Source: Harmothoe impar | Taxonomy: Eukaryota; Annelida; Polychaeta; Phyllodocida; Polynoidae | Assembly (NCBI GenBank): GCA_947462335.1 | Contig: OX381707.1 | Span: 33,035,618-33,099,617, forward strand | Direction of reading: 5' to 3' | Length of the DNA: 64,000 nucleotides | Shown: positions 36,871 through 48,144 of the stretch, in pieces | Position numbering within the stretch: the stretch's first letter is position 1 | How the letters are laid out: each line of letters starts with the position of its first letter | Notes under the pieces: generated by a model | The model's input: the letters and a program-made list of their open reading frames with translations, nothing else | Database searches by the model: none | What the model was told of the DNA's origin: nothing | Position numbers and translations under genes: made by a program

Positions 36871-38328
36871 GCAGATTTCATTAAACATGATACAATGAAC
36901 TATAGTGTAGGTCAGATCTTTCTGGGTAGAGGGGTATCATTGGAGTCCCCTACAGAGCAATAGAGATAGACCTTGGAGTTTAGTGGACCAATGTGAGTGG
37001 AACAATAGATATGAGATTGAGGTCAAATTATTACAGTTTTACCAGAATAGAAATCATCATATTTGTAATATGTATCATGATTTTACTCTGGATACTTAAA
37101 AAATACCTCAGAAACATATCTCCACAAACTTTTATTAGCTAATCCTTCCGCCAGCTGGCATCAATCCCATGACAAAAATACCAACATTATGGAAACTCAA
37201 ACTGAAATGTAATAAAAGTAGACTGATGTTCTTGGCAGGGTAGCTATGGTAGAGAGTGCAGTTTTTAGTTGTGCCTAAAACAATATTGTAATAGTAAACA
37301 CATCAGTGTTAGGTAAAATGGTGTAAGGGCTTAATAAGTCAGGACTAAAATGTAATCTGACACCATCCCAAAGGCACATAAGTAGGTTCTAAGGGTTGTC
37401 GAGAATAGAGATGGGGGTATCAATAGTACAGTAGCTATGTGTATAATTAAAATAAATGTTAAACCAAGGATCAAACCTACCAACGTGAGTTACCTGAAGG
37501 TGGAACAGAATAGCAAATGGATTTATTTTACACTATTGTCATCATAATAGTTCTTAAGAACCTCGCATTGGTTGTCAAAAATGTAATCCCATCAAATCAC
37601 TTCTAGCTGACTTAATAGAAATTGCTGAAAGGCAAAAGGATGTGGATATCAATGAAACGGGTAGGGACGTGCGAGAGGACATGATATATATATATATTCA
37701 GGCTGTATTTGAGAAGAATACATTCAGACAGACAGATTGCCTTACAAACCGAGTATTGGAGAGGATGAGTCCCCATCTGTCCGTGTCTAAACCATGGATG
37801 ATCTGCTCACTCGGCAGTTATCTGAGCTCCTCAGACAATCTGCACAATCGAGTTCAAGATCTCCAGTTGCGCACACCTGAACCATTACATACCTCGGAGC
37901 CATTATTTCGGGAACATTGTAGTTACACCTGCAGCATGCCGTTATGGCATATTGGTTGTCCTCTTGATGACATGTCCGGTTGCAGTTCCCTATATTGTAT
38001 GGTCTTGTAGGCTATAAAGCATATCATTTATGAGGATCCGATGGCATTTAGTGAGATTGTATGCTTTCCTACCTAGAAATGTATTTCAATATAATTATCT
38101 GCATTTTATCATTATGGTGGTCAGCACAGTATCATCTCTCATTTCATGTGGAGAAACCAAGTTACTATGCTCAAGTACTAGAATGGTCGTTCTCCACACC
38201 CCTGTGGAGAAACTGATGCGTATTCTCCATGGGCTGTTTCCCCATGATGAGGTCACTAAAATAGCTATGAAACCAATCTTTAAATGTTGTTTTTTTAATA
38301 TATCTATCAATAATTATATGAAATAAAC

Positions 38329-38451
38329 ACAGAGATCCACTCTAATCATTCTGAATTCCTGGTTTCTCCACTTGTGGTACTTTGGATCCATGATCCAAGA
38401 TACCATGCATGGTGAAACCAGGAATTCAGACAGATCATCGTGGACCTCTGT
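38329..38451. repeat. Long imperfect stem-loop (60-nt arms)
   Basis: Two 60-nt arms meet at a 3-nt loop (GGATC-CAT-GATCC at 38384-38396). About 47 of 60 positions pair, including an uninterrupted 17-bp block around CTGAATTCCTGG. The outer ends are CAGAG and CTCTG. It could be a MITE, an inverted duplication, or a precursor of small RNAs. The arm word GTGGAGAAACCA also occurs upstream at about 38149, and a shortened form at about 38205. Confidence 0.7.
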
Positions 38452-40250
38452 CTATATATTTGCATAAGGTATACTTTAGAGGGTACACTATAGGCAGTTC
38501 CCTGTAAATACGTTAACATATATTTTATTGTGGGATGTATGCTGATATTAGTTAAAACAATTATGTGCAGTAATTTTATATTATACAGTTTAATGACTAT
38601 GATTATCGACATTTAAAGTGAGTTCCAAATTATTGGCACGTTTAAACACATCGAATGTTATAGGAAGAGGATCTTTTTTTTCTTAGCTTATCATGTTCAC
38701 CAGGATTGAAAAGTAAAACCTGAATTTCAGCGTTAGTGTACGAACATTTCCCCATACTTCCAAGAGATATTCAAAGGTTATCTAACTATGTTTATACACG
38801 CTCCAGTAGCAATCATGATGAAACTATATGTGTATTCCCCATGATGAAGTACCAATGGTATAGATTAGAAATAGATACAGCTCTTTGCATAGGTATCTTT
38901 TATCGCTATATCCCTACTAGTCCTATATACCTACAGTCTACATGCAGTATAAGGCTGCAGTTACTGCCCCCCTGGATGGCGTGAGATGATACATCTGTGA
39001 GCTACTGGAGGGCTTTACCCCAGGAGCTGAGCCATCCAGTCACCTCCCCTATCCAATCGCCAGCCCCCAGAGCTACTGTCCACGGATGGCCGGGATCCGC
39101 TTGGCACTGAGCCTGCTCTCTGTATCCATGCATATCGTCTCATCCCCTAGTCCTCCAGGGTGTAGTGGCACGGACAGGGCGTAGGGTAGGGTAGTGGAGA
39201 GGGGAGCAGGATAGGGCAGAAATAGTTAATGGATAACAGTTACTGTTTAGTATATTATAGTATATTACAGTGGCAGTCCCAAGATCTCCCCCCATGGATT
39301 CGCCCCTCTTACTATTAGATTGACCCTTGGTACATAATATCATGTATATATGCTCTCTTCACGTGAGATAAAGAAGGGATTTGCATTGAAGGTCGTTGTG
39401 TATTCGTTGATGGAAAACTAAATGTGATCACGTCTGGAAAGGGAAGGTAGCATGGTGAGGATGAGAGAGAGTGGAAGAAAAGTCAGAGTGAGCAGCAGCG
39501 CATTTAAATAGGAGGAATATGCAGAGCAGTGGTAGTATAGGAGAGGCTACACTAAGGCAAAGGCAGATGGAAGAGGTATAGATTGAGATCAGGCAAGGGA
39601 AAAGACCCATCTAGGAGGGAATAGGTCAGTGAAGTTGATGTCATAATCTTTAAAATAAGATATCATAAGCTTAAGAATTCCTTGCCTTCAACCATTAGTT
39701 CATATCACTAACTGAAATTGGCAAATAAACCCTTAATACATTATTTCCATTAATGAAATATTATATAGTGATAATTATGAATAAATCGGTTTTATTATTG
39801 AATAACCAAATAAAGTATGGACATTTATCTCCCACTTTGAAATGAAATGGTTTCTATGCTGACTAGAATGTGTCATACTAGAATCTGCTAATTTGTCTAT
39901 ATGCATTCCAAATATAGGGTGTTAGCAGCAAAGATGAAATCATTTGGAAAGACTATTGTATTATATATAAAGAAAACCTCTAGAGCATTTTATCATGTAT
40001 TTAGCACTCCTGTTGGCCAAAACCAGCACTAGAAAGTCCTAGCGGATGGGTATTTCCCTTGCCTGGTTACACACAATAGCAATAGAGCATAACACATTTA
40101 TGGGCTAGGTCAACATTTTAAGTATATAATAGCTTATTGGAATACCGCAAACAATTCACTAAAATAACCAGATGTATGAAACGAAGAGTTCCATTTCTCA
40201 TTAGTTTCCCTCAGAAAACAGGGCTCGAGAAAGCATACACACAGTCATAG
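38452..40250. other. No recognisable gene
   Basis: This is AT-rich DNA with domain-free short frames and no repeats of note. Confidence 0.5.
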
Positions 40251-40553
40251 ATGGCATCTACTTCTTCTAGCAGTCTGGCTATCTCACCAAGACCCCTGCC
40301 TGAGATAAACACAAACAGAAACAACTGGAGACATACTGAGAGGGATATAATACCTGGCATTCCCCACCCTGGAGGCCTTAACCTTACAGCTTATAGCCGA
40401 CCTGTATCAGTCCCAGGTCTCCAGGGCCACCCCCCCCCCGATCCCCCACTTATTCCACCTCCAGGGCATGAAGGCGTCTGGGAGGTCCAACAGGTGGAGC
40501 AGGTTGATAGAAGGTTAGGAGGAGGGAGAAAGGAGAAAGATGAATCATATTAG
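40251..40553 (+). CDS. Candidate exon: Ser/Pro-rich 100-residue ORF
   Basis: This frame begins with ATG (context CATAGATGG) and encodes 100 residues. It starts with a serine cluster (MASTSSSSLAISPRPLPE) and continues with a proline/glycine-rich middle that includes HPPPDPPLIPPPG and a basic end. Codon choice is varied and protein-like. A run of ten C (40430-40439) lies in frame and makes the downstream frame sensitive to slippage. Possible splice donors near the end (CAG|GTGGAG, TTAG|GTGAAT) are weak, so it is unclear whether this is a short gene, a first exon or chance. The composition resembles a disordered regulatory region. No family is recognised. It lies at the left edge of the CTGGAG-rich region. 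Confidence 0.33.
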   Translation: MASTSSSSLAISPRPLPEINTNRNNWRHTERDIIPGIPHPGGLNLTAYSRPVSVPGLQGHPPPDPPLIPPPGHEGVWEVQQVEQVDRRLGGGRKEKDESY

Positions 40554-40585
40554 GTGAATGGATGGGGTGAATGGGACTGGTGGTA

Positions 40586-40743
40586 GCTAGAGTAAGGAGA
40601 GCAGAGTTAGACGGGCTAGAGCAAGAAGAGCAGAGTTAGACGGGCTAGTGCTAGAAGAGCAGAGTTAGACGGGCAAGAGCTAGAACAGCAGGGTTAGAGC
40701 AAGAAGAGCGGTTCGGTTGTAGAGCAAAAAGAGCAGAGTTAGG
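40586..40743. repeat. About 30-bp tandem repeat (AGAGCAGAGTTAGACGGGC)
   Basis: About five units of roughly 30 bp, built on AAGAGCAGAGTTAGACGGGC, become progressively degenerate to the right. Confidence 0.85.
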
Positions 40744-40818
40744 TTTCAGTTAAAAAATACACATGTGCGTTTTTATAGTAGGTTCACTATGGAAAGAAGT
40801 GTTGAAAGGTAATTATAA

Positions 40819-41118
40819 GCGTATGCGTTATGAAAGTAAACAAAAACACAACAAAGAACATGAAAATGATCCGAATAAGCTATAGGGTGCCGGGATGATA
40901 TGGGCAATGACAGCCTTTGCAATACGAAATGGGTATTATCTCCAGCTCTATAGTCTATACCTGTCCGCGTATGCGTTATGAAAGTAAACAAAAACACAAC
41001 AAAGAACATGAAAACGATCTGAAATAACTATAGGGTGCTGGGATCATAAGGGCAGTGATAGCTAGCCTTTGCAATACGGACTGGGTATTATCTCCAGCTC
41101 TATAGACTATACCTGTCC
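40819..41118. repeat. Direct tandem duplication, 158-bp unit
   Basis: GCGTATGCGTTATGAAAG starts a unit at 40819 and again at 40977. The two units are about 90% identical and end at TATACCTGTCC. The minus-strand frame at 40773-41009 repeats the same peptide twice because of this duplication and is not supported as coding. Confidence 0.93.
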
Positions 41119-44100
41119 CATACACTGCATGGACTCCCATAGTCAACACACACCTGGTGCTGGCCCACCTGTAGGTTACTACTCAGTGTAGCTCCCACTC
41201 CTCCAGTCTCCTCCTGCACTATCACTGCCATGTAGAATGAACACGGACTCAGGCAATAGTTCACTGATGTCCAGCAAAAGGTCGAATACACTGGAGAAGG
41301 ACTAAATACTAAAAGGTTACTGGGGAGAAATATGGTGTTTGAATTCTGATCTGCCATAGCCCTGCTGCTTTTCCCAGCTACTGGAGGAGGGCACCCATTC
41401 ATGCTCTGCCCAACGGTCTTGGTATAGGGAGGAAGGTGTGTAGCTGTAGGTGCTGGAGCTGCATGGATCTCCCCACCGCATCCCGGCAGCCCTGGAGGAC
41501 AAGCGTGAGGCGTGGGCAGCGTGGGGGTGTTGTCACATAGTACTACTACCAGTACTACAATATGAGACCCTGGAGTCCAACCCTGGAGAGGTGAGTTGAT
41601 GGTGACTGAGGGACTTACTAGAGAGACCAGTCAAGGTCTGCAGAGAGCACCTGCATGGAGACATCTGTGTCCTCATCCCTCCTTCTCCTCCAGCGGTAAA
41701 ATGACCTGGAGGAGGTTGAGGTAGTAGTGTTAGAGTCAGGGTTGCTGCCCCATCACCAGCTGGAGGAGCAGTGACACACTGCTTGCCGCCAACCCAGGAG
41801 GAGGGGCGTGACTACAGCTTGTGCTGCTGCTGCTGATACACAGTCACGGGAGGTGTAGGATCCAGTGAGATACCTAGGTGCAGGAGCACTGTCCATGATA
41901 AGGGACTGACATAAGAAAAGGCAAGGAATTGTATACTTGCTGTGAAAAAGAAGGCCAGGAGGAAGAGGACGAAGAAGAGGACGAGGAAGAGGAGGAGCAG
42001 GAAGAGGAAGAGGAAGAGGAAGGAGGCGGCAAAGAAGACAAGAATAAGAAGAGGAAAAACAAGAAGAACAGAGGACGAGAAAAATAAGGAGCTGTAAACG
42101 ATGGATAATGAAAGTGATTGCCATTAGTCCTGTAGATGGGAACAACTGGAATTTTGACCAGTTGTCGATGATATAATGAAATGTAATCTAACCCTGGAGA
42201 AGTTCCAAACATCCACACCAGCTGCTGGCATAAGGGCGTATAATGTGATCATTAAATACATTGACCCTGGAGAGTGTTATAACAACAAGCACCGTAACGT
42301 GCCATAACACAGTGAGCAGGTGGCAGGGGAAAGCACCCTAACTACCCTCTCCAGTGCCTATCAGACCCTACTTAACCAGTCACCGCATGGGTATGTAGCT
42401 AACCTCTAAGGATCAAAACCCCATTGGATCCCACAGCTATAGCCAGCCTAAGCTTCCCCTGGAGTGCCAGATGCTGACTCCCTTCCTCCTGCATCTGCCT
42501 GCCTCCCTCCCACCCTGTGGCAGCACCCACGTGCTACATCCATGTAACACCCTGGAGGAAGGAAGTGGCTGCTATGAGTAGCTGCAGGAGGATGTGCTGA
42601 TGTTATTGTTGACTTAAAGCATGCTGTAAACTGCTGCTGCTGCCTTGGAGGAGGGTGAGACACAGCCAGGGGTGATTGTATATACTACTTCCCTCCACAC
42701 ACATGCTCCACTCCTGGATCTCCAATGAATGCCCAGATGCTGACGGTCAGCAGTTGGGACTACAGTGTAATATAGCAAGGGGAACATCCCACCCTCAATC
42801 ACCATCTTTCCTGCTGTATCCTCTGTATGAGAAGAGAGAGGATAAACGAGCCGGTGCTTATCACAGAGGGGTTCCATGATAGAGGAAGAATTCAATGCAT
42901 TCGTTTACATACCCCTCCTAGTCCTTGATATAACAGTAAAGGGTCCACAGCGTCGTAGATATAGGAGATAACCTGAAGAAAACAGGTAAAGACAACCTCA
43001 GTATCCTCCGGTGAAGGCATTAATTTAAGGCTTGATGACGTTAATAGCTGTAGCTGTGGACCCCTGGAGCAGGTAGTAGTGGGAGGATAGCTTCTGGAGG
43101 GTAGTAGTAGTACTCAGTAGTAGTTGCTCCTGTTGAGAGCAGCTCAGCATGTGAAGCCGAGCTGCTCACTGCCACCAGTTGCTCTGACACTGGAGACCTG
43201 GGCATCAAAGAGCTACACAGAAGCAGGGAATCAACAGGCAACCGTCTCAGATCCTCCTATACTAAAGGACTCTAATGTGACACGATTGGAAGGTACTGGA
43301 GTGAATGTATTGGAGCCGCTGCTACACACATGTGTGGGATAGGGTACGGGTGTTGACCACACTCCAATAGTTATATAGACAAATATGCAGTGGGTGGAGT
43401 GTGTGCCCATGCATAGCGTGGAGTAGTGAGTCCACCTGGTGATGTCCCATACTTAAGCCTGCATTGCTCTCACCACACCTGCCTCCAGTAGGTACCTGGA
43501 ACTAACCACCCCACCTTCCTCCACAGTCTCCCCGTCTGCAGGGTGCCCACAGCGCCTGGAGAAGAGTAGGGTGGCCAGCAGACTTACAGGAGGACCTGCA
43601 GGAGGTCGTGTTGGCCGACTCACCTCCCTTACCGCCCGGAGAGGAGCCTGCTGTGTCGGTCGCAGCCACCACCCCAGCAGTTGGATTAAGCAGCGGGAGG
43701 AAGAGGAGTAACCCACCACCAGTGCCACCACTGCTACTACCACAGCAGCCTGGATTATAGCATTATTAGTGTCTACAACTGCCTTTAATCCTAATTGGAA
43801 ATGGTATAATCCCAACTAGTGTGAGAGTGTGTTATCCAGCATGTGTTTCTGTAGCATTGGCTTCTGCTGTGCTGGAGCAGGCTACTGGGTCCCTGTGCTA
43901 CATGCAGGAGGAGCCCTCACTGTGCCTCTCACATGGTGACCACAGGTTGGCTGCAGCTACTGGAGGTGGTGTCTTACTAGGTGGGAATGTGCTGGGTTTA
44001 TAGGCCCTAGCCCCCTATGGTGTCCACCTATAGCTGGAGTGCAGAAAGTGTCCCAACCTCCCCTCCCTCCCTAAATCCCCCATTGTATAACGTGTGTCCC

Positions 44101-44350
44101 TTATAGTAAGAAGTCTACACACCGCTAAATATATATGGGCGCATTATAGCCTAAGCTATATAGATCTGGATATGGGATGCCTTGGATCCTTAGAGTGATG
44201 AGTGATAAAGCATAGAAGTACATCATCCCTGGATCTATGCTCTTTGTCTATACTACAGTGTCCTACCACCTGTTGGATTGCTTATAACAGCTATATACAT
44301 ACATACATCCCCTGGAGGAGTCGGTATTAAGAGGAGTACATATATTTATG
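41119..44350. repeat. CTGGAG/GGAGGAG-rich compositionally distinct region
   Basis: The words CTGGAG, CTCCAG and GGAGGAG recur throughout, at irregular spacing and in both orientations. Examples are near 41295, 41385, 41490, 41570-41585, 41700-41715, 42195, 42550, 42650, 43065, 43095, 43190, 43555 and 43960. They do not form a tandem array. The region is more GC-rich than its flanks and contains no long frame. It may be a highly degenerate repeat, a regulatory region for a factor binding this word, or exon-dense DNA I cannot resolve. Confidence 0.5.
41944..42087 (+). repeat. GAA/GAG purine tract
   Basis: A 140-nt almost pure purine tract. Read on the plus strand from GAA at 41944 it gives an acidic Glu/Asp run followed by a Lys/Arg cluster ending at TAA (42085-42087). 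This resembles nuclear-protein tails. The frame is closed by TAA at 41899 and has no ATG, so it could only be a terminal exon. The minus strand is open as well, as expected of a purine repeat. It is treated as low complexity. Confidence 0.7.
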
Positions 44351-44532
44351 CACAGGGCTTATACACATATATATAACAACAGGATTGCCCTGGATTCAAG
44401 CAGTGTATCACATTGGAGTAAAGTACACGATCTACACTCCCTGTAAGAGTCAGTGGATCCTATTGGATCAAAGTGTTCAGAAGAGTTCTAAATTGTTGAT
44501 GTAACGAAGGAGAAAAAGTAATTTGGAATTAC

Positions 44533-44754
44533 CTTTGTGGTGTAAAGAGCATTACTTGCTGGAGCTGTGTGTTTAACGTCAATAGAGGTCGTTGTTGTTG
44601 CTAATACTACAAGAATCTGTACCAAGTCAAGAGAGTCTTCTAAAACTGTCTCACCATCCAAGTCAAAACCATCCACCCGAAGCCGAACAAGGACAGACAA
44701 GATGAGCCAAATCTGTTCGTGGGCTGGACGCATGGTTGTGAGGATTGTAGATCG
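44533..44754 (-). CDS. Candidate internal coding exon, 74 codons, phase 0/0
   Basis: On the minus strand an open segment of exactly 222 nt is bounded by a possible acceptor (TTTTGTTAGGATGTAG, just before 44754) and a good donor (CACAAAG|GTAATT at 44533). It would enter and leave in phase 0. The encoded 74 residues are leucine-, valine- and aspartate-rich (for example LRVDGFDLDGETVLEDSLDL). Codon use is typical of animal exons, with no repeats. The opposite strand is also open here (44567-44809) but gives a Ser/Lys/Arg/Thr-rich product typical of an antisense shadow. No family is recognised. A start at the internal ATG (44733) is possible if this is a first exon. No neighbouring exons are identified, so the call rests on splice signals and composition. 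Confidence 0.35.
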
Positions 44755-45485
44755 CTACATCCTAACAAAAGGTAGGATATTCATTGTGTTGGCAATTAGA
44801 TTCATATAATAGATGGATATAATTTATTTGGGGGGGGACATAATTCTTCTTATCTTTTATGTGTGGCCCATCCTTGTGACTTCAATACGGCTGCAATTGA
44901 GCTAAATGTCTACGAGTGTTGAGTCCCATTTCATGCCAATAACGCTGGTCCCCATGCTTTGCTATTGGGGAAGTCATATTTCGTACTCCCATGAAATAAT
45001 CCCACTATTATGTCAAGATGTGACATGACAATCACTCACTAATAAATAACCAATTAGAATTCTAATATATTGCTGTCAATACTCATTTGAAACATGAATC
45101 ATGGATTCACAAGTCATATTCGCTCAAAAAAGGAACCCAAGGATTAGTGTGTGCAATTGCCTTCGAATTTGAATGACTTTGGTAAATATTGGTATGCCCA
45201 TGCACCCTTGACATGAGGGAGGTTTATGACCTGGTCAACATGTCTTAGGACATTTCCATTTTCTCTCATGTGTGAACACCAAGTACAGCTGTGAATGAGG
45301 GATCCTATTATGTATGAGACTAAACCAATGTGTGCTTTAAACCTATCCAAAGTATAGGTTCCCTCTCGACTCTCGATAGGGTGTTTGCCCATTGCGCGAT
45401 ACTAATGGGTTTGTGAACTGGGGCAAACATACATGGGTCCCTATTGCCCAACTCACTAATAGTATTCACTTTTCAACGTGCTCTA
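44755..45485. other. No confident gene
   Basis: The minus-strand frame at 45144-45392 (82 residues) has mixed composition but no domain, and no clear splice boundaries. A poly-G tract lies near 44832-44838. The rest is AT-rich. Confidence 0.45.
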
Positions 45486-45690
45486 TAACCCTTTAAAGGA
45501 CGTATGTTGTCATCATGACCAGATGCAGCCTTGTTGGGTACCTATACCCCCATACCCACCAGACATATACATTATGCCGACCCAACAGGGTTAATACACC
45601 CCTTAAGGGTTGGCAAGATGTATCAGCCCAGTGCTGGGGAGGTACTCACTCGCATTGCATTGGCGTTTTATGATGAAAAATGAACATGAT
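45486..45690. repeat. Palindromic MITE-like family copy (45.6 kb)
   Basis: The copy starts AACCCTTTAAAGGACG. It contains ATTATGCCGACCCAACAGGG and CCCTTAAGGG, then GTGCTGGGGAGGTACTCACTC. It may be two partial copies. Confidence 0.6.
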
Positions 45691-45962
45691 TCATTTAGGT
45701 ATCATGTCGTCCTTGAAGGTTTTATCTCACGCAATAAATTCCTACCTTTACATAATGGTTTTATTACACATAGGGGAGTGCAATGGGATTTAGAAAAAAA
45801 AGAACCTAGACAACACATATCATGTGCATCTATACCACCCCCTCTACCTGTTCCTGGCCGCGGGTTACTGAATGGTATCATTTATACAACATTGGTTTTA
45901 ATGTCCTGGCGTGCGGACACAATACAGTTTCCCTGTTGTGTACAACACAATACCCTATGCTC

Positions 45963-46206
45963 ATTAACCCTTTAAAGTCAGCGCGGTGCGTAAATGTCCT
46001 GTACCCTTGATCGTCATGATGCATAAATGCAGAGCTGGAGAGTATACGCACCAGGAATGTATACATACATGAAGCATGCCAACTCTTCAGGGGTGTATAT
46101 AGGGTCGGTATGATGCATGATGCATCATTTACCAGAGCTGCATTGGTGCATCATTACAGTAAAGTCCATAATGCAATAAAGCACTATGCTGCTCTCAGAG
46201 TTTTGA
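45963..46206. repeat. Palindromic MITE-like family copy (46.1 kb)
   Basis: The copy starts TTAACCCTTTAAAGTCAGCG and ends near AAAGCACTATGCTGCTC. The centre holds CGTCATGATGCATAAATGCA and a second core with GGTCGGTATGATGCATGATG. Confidence 0.7.
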
Positions 46207-46714
46207 TAGGGGATATATATGTTGCTATCCTGCTTTATTGAGTCCAATAGGATACATTAAGGTTCAATGGTTTCACATGCTGCATCACATATACGTCAGA
46301 GCTACACAAAGGCCTGTAGAATTACACACTACATTTAAATGTGACTGATACACCACATAACCTAGTTTAATACCAATTACACAAAAGAAAATCATGTCAT
46401 GCAAAGTTTTGACGGCCATCAAGTGAAGAGAGGGTCACTTATAAGTGAGATGTGAGTCCACAAAGGGCCTGTATACGTCGATTCGCATAATTGTGAATCT
46501 ATTGATAGTATCAAGATCTTGATAAGATAGTGTGAAGGCCAATATATTATATCTCATCATGTACCAAAGTAATGCCGGCAAAATAAGGGTCATCACTGTT
46601 TCCGTTTCCGTGCAATACATGTAAATAGGACCAAAAGGAAAAAATAAAGCCCTACTTTAGCGCACTAGCACTCATAGATGTAGAGCGATGGAAATATGTA
46701 TCATCTTAACCAAA

Positions 46715-46795
46715 GGACTCGGCATTGATGCATACATGACTCTTGACGACAAAGGTATACAGTGCATTAAACACATTATGATGCCCTTAAAGAGT
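46715..46795. repeat. Partial palindromic MITE-like copy (46.75 kb)
   Basis: Family words GGCATTGATGCATACATGA and CATTATGATGCCCTTAAAGA mark a truncated copy of about 80 bp. Confidence 0.5.
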
Positions 46796-47050
46796 CAAGA
46801 TCTAAGTTTCTTTGTGGCAATGATTAAAGTCTAAAGGTGCTTGGCATCATTTCGGCATACAATACTCGGAAAGTGTTTCCCCAAATTGACACAAGACAAA
46901 AAGTGATTAAATTTCCAACTCATTTAAAAGTACAATAATTGTTTTTCATGCCCTCGGGTATTGGATTAAAAACCCCTACAAGGAATGAAACTTTTTCGGT
47001 TCAGATCAATCCACCCCAAGCCAGAAAACTAATTAATTTTTATTGATAAC

Positions 47051-47248
47051 ATGATAGAAACTAATGCAAAAAGGAAAGACACGATTAAACTTAATGAAGA
47101 ATGGTTAGAGGTCTCTGCTTTTAGTCACATTGAATCCCCACTTAGGCAGAGGTCGATTGAACACGTCCTATGCAATGGAAAGCATCCAAAGGAACTGATC
47201 CTAAAACGCCTAGATCGGGGCTATCTACTGAATGACTATTTCAGGTAA
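47051..47248 (+). CDS. Candidate small ORF or exon, 65 residues, unknown
   Basis: A 65-residue frame from ATG to TAA with a hydrophilic, charged, repeat-free product (for example KLNEEWLEVSAF and LILKRLDRGYLLNDYF). The last coding bases form a possible donor, TTTCAG|GTAATG, so the frame could continue by splicing. The start context is weak (AACATGATA) and no acceptor is convincing. No domain is recognised. Chance cannot be excluded at this length. Confidence 0.2.
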   Translation: MIETNAKRKDTIKLNEEWLEVSAFSHIESPLRQRSIEHVLCNGKHPKELILKRLDRGYLLNDYFR

Positions 47249-47527
47249 TGATATAGGTAGAAGGTTAGGAAAGGTGAAGATATACGAACATAATGATGAC
47301 AACTGATCAAAATTGTGGCTGAAAAGCAAATATCGAAAGTCAAAGTTATATTTACAAGTGTATAATCCCTGGATCAAGCTTCGAGGGACCCATGCCGTGA
47401 ACTAGGTTCGTTTATTCTAATGTCTGAGCCCTATACTATAGCCATACCCTATAGGTTTCCCGACCAGATTATACATATAAAAAGGGATTACTATAGCACT
47501 CTTAGCACATTTGTCCTGATACATAGA

Positions 47528-47647
47528 CAAAGGTACACGAGTTAAAGTCTGTATGTCTGGTTATTGCACGAGCAGACCTGTGGGCCGTATATTGCACGAG
47601 ACCCTGGGCCGAGTGCAATCCGGCCCACAGGTCTGCAAGTACCTTTG
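47528..47647. repeat. Nested inverted-repeat element
   Basis: The outer arms CAAAGGTAC (47528-47536) and GTACCTTTG (47639-47647) enclose a longer stem pairing 47572-47597 with 47613-47636. That stem begins GCAGACCTGTGGGCC and also pairs ATTGCAC with GTGCAAT. The loop is GC-rich. This is a foldback or MITE-type structure of unknown family. Confidence 0.65.
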
Positions 47648-47935
47648 TATAAATTCGTTTTTTATGTTTTACGATTCAAATTATCAGAAATAATATAGTA
47701 GGGGAGCCTAAAATCTCTTATTTCTACGCCGTACGAATGTGAACAAACCGTCGTTGATGACATGATCGTGCAATACGGCCATGGGTTATTTAACAGGGGA
47801 TGTGATACGGCCCTCCTTGCACTGTAAAAAGTTGTTGTTCGTGAACAGCAATATGTGCTGTTACTATACCGTTCTTTAGCTGTAAAAAATAATACAGCAA
47901 CTTTTGCTGTACATGTACAATTTTGGTACTGTAGA

Positions 47936-47955
47936 TGCAGGTTCGAATCCCATAA
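47936..47955 (+). repeat. Isolated Pol III B-box (SINE-like)
   Basis: GGTTCGAATCC at 47940-47950 is a perfect tRNA B box. No cloverleaf can be built upstream and the A box is poor, so it is more likely a decayed tRNA-derived SINE than a gene. Confidence 0.35.
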
Positions 47956-48068
47956 CCAGCAACCAGAGGAAGAGAGAGTAGAGAGGTTGGAGGGAGTACC
48001 ATACTCCACAGCTCAAATATGACCTGATCTTTTCAAAAGCCTATTGATGCAGGCTACATATAAGTGAT

Positions 48069-48144
48069 TGCCCCTCTAGCTCAGTCGGTAGGGCAGTGGG
48101 AGATGTAGTCTGAGGTTCAGCGGTTCCAGTCCCGACAGGACTAC
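48069..48144 (+). repeat. tRNA-like SINE head 1
   Basis: An A box, TAGCTCAGTCGG (from 48077), and a B box, GGTTCCAGTCC (48122-48132), lie at tRNA-like spacing. The acceptor and anticodon stems do not pair, so this is not a functional tRNA. A tRNA-derived SINE promoter is the best explanation; its body is not clearly bounded. Confidence 0.55.

Noticed and set aside
37642..38010. 122-residue plus-strand frame
   Set aside because: It uses GTG as start, crosses a short TA repeat, and has no recognisable motif.
43453..43815. 120-residue minus-strand frame
   Set aside because: It lies in the CTGGAG-rich region; its valine/alanine/serine-rich composition comes from TACTACTAC-type repeats.
45144..45392. 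82-residue minus-strand frame with mixed composition
   Set aside because: Protein-like in places, but there is no domain, no start context and no convincing splice sites, so it is not listed as a gene.
48069..48144. tRNA gene
   Set aside because: A and B boxes are present, but the acceptor and anticodon stems do not pair; it is called SINE-like instead.
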